Assembly (NCBI GenBank): GCA_016987375.1
Contig: PJRA01000274.1
Coordinates: forward strand, 461,858 to 511,460
Length of the DNA: 49,603 bases
Direction of reading: 5' to 3'
From: Brachionus koreanus
Taxonomy: Eukaryota; Rotifera; Eurotatoria; Ploima; Brachionidae
In this document: in pieces, positions 48,842 to 49,603 of the stretch
Position numbering within the stretch: the stretch's first letter is position 1
Layout: every line of letters starts with the position of its first letter
The notes under the pieces: generated by a model
Told to the model about the DNA's origin: nothing
Seen by the model: only the letters and a program-made list of their open reading frames with translations
Databases searched by the model: none
Position numbers and translations under genes: made by a program

Positions 48842-49381
48842 CTTAAAAAATTAGTTTTCTATATTTTTTGAATCCAATTTTAGATTCGGTTATATTTTTA
48901 TGATTACAGTCTTTGATAATTTATTATTGTTGATAAGGTGATAATTTTTTTCAGATATTTTCAAACACGGATCGATAATATTCAAAATATTTGGTTAATT
49001 TTTAAAAAAAATTATTTCTCATAATATTTTAAATCTATCAATTTAAAATAAAAACTTTCTGATTTACTTTTTTGACTGAAAAAAATAAGATTTTTTTTAT
49101 AATCAAAAATATTTTATTAATTGTTAGAGACAAAAATTTTATGTGTAAATTTAACGTTGATTTACAGATTAACATATTAACTAGATCAACCACACTAGAG
49201 AAAATTCATATAAAGTTGTCCAAATAAAAACAAAATGCCCAATTTCCAACAAGATGTTCGAGGCAAAATAGGAATCAAAACACACATGAAAAGATGTAAA
49301 ACAACACAAAATACCATCAGAATAGATTCAACTTAAGACCCTTCTTTTTTTTTCGTATTCATTTATACATTTAATTTAATT
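48842..49381. other. AT-rich sequence upstream of the CNG gene
   Basis: Presumed promoter side of the CNG gene. A short plus-strand frame at 49234-49344 (MPNFQQDVRGKIGIKTHMKR..) has some resemblance to the 'GLKIHxxR' zinc-knuckle text of retroelements, but it is too short to call. Confidence 0.4.
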
Positions 49382-49603
49382 TTAAAAATATATTAAGTAA
49401 TTCACGGAAATAGCACTGTAAACAAGGGTGAATGTCATCTGCTGTACCATTTGTATTATTATTATATTAAACTTTTCATTCTTAAACCTTTTTACTATTA
49501 CTCTTGATTTACGATTAAAGACCTCAAAATTGGACTCGTCACTGAAAATAACTCTGGACCAATCACTAACTGTCCAATTAAGTCTCTGTTTACACCACTT
49601 ATA
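49382..49603 (-). pseudogene. Tc1/mariner transposase relic, cut by the window edge
   Basis: Read inward from the right edge, the minus strand gives WCKQRLNWTVSDWSRVIFSD followed by ESNFEVFNRKSRV, then decays and stops at 49382-49384. 'NWTxxDWxxVIFSDESxF' is the conserved stretch holding the second catalytic Asp (VIFSDES) of Tc1-family transposases. The following region that should read VMVWGCFS is not recognisable, so the copy is dead here. The N-terminal part lies beyond the window. Confidence 0.8.

Overview
This looks like nuclear DNA of a small, very AT-rich animal. Coding islands sit in long A/T deserts, introns are mostly 30-60 bp with GT..AG ends, and every recognisable housekeeping protein is metazoan-like. 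A monogonont rotifer of the Brachionus type fits best, but that is inference. Eleven protein-coding genes can be supported, together with one frameshifted gene at the left edge. Two of them, URM1 and a CTR copper transporter, are split into exons too short to stand out as ORFs and were found by joining exons by eye.

Layout. 0-4.5 kb: a frameshifted small gene (249-620, -), an ACTMAP-like actin maturation protease lacking a visible first exon (810-1503, -), and a 554-bp foldback element with perfect 124-bp arms. 4.5-6.5 kb: ethanolamine kinase (-) and URM1 (+), divergent across about 300 bp. 6.5-12.1 kb: a mobile-element cemetery with a LINE reverse transcriptase relic, a small secreted protein gene, a BED-finger hAT transposase relic, a non-autonomous hAT insertion with perfect 8-bp target duplications and a 44-bp palindrome, and a SINE-like repeat array with a tRNA-type promoter. 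12.9-16.9 kb: COP1 ubiquitin ligase in five exons; its long intron holds a sequence gap between inverted repeats. 19.4-22.3 kb: a 14-exon SLC5 sodium/monocarboxylate-type symporter (-). 26.7-28.2 kb: an unrecognised disordered protein. 30.2-32.2 kb: a Crinkler-like P-loop ATPase joined to a PD-(D/E)XK-like nuclease region (-). 33.8-39.0 kb: cohesin SMC3 in two exons (-), with two TIR elements in the intron. 42.0-42.8 kb: histone chaperone SET (-). 45.8-46.5 kb: CTR copper transporter (+), convergent with a cyclic-nucleotide-gated channel subunit (46.6-48.8 kb, -). At the right edge a Tc1/mariner transposase relic runs out of the window.

The genes do not form a pathway. They are unlinked housekeeping functions (chromatid cohesion, histone chaperoning, ubiquitin and Urm1 conjugation, phospholipid synthesis, transport) with mobile-element debris between them. 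The most unusual items are the Crinkler-like ATPase-nuclease, the CNG subunit whose pore filter lacks the usual glutamate, and the nested hAT and repeat structures around 9-12 kb.
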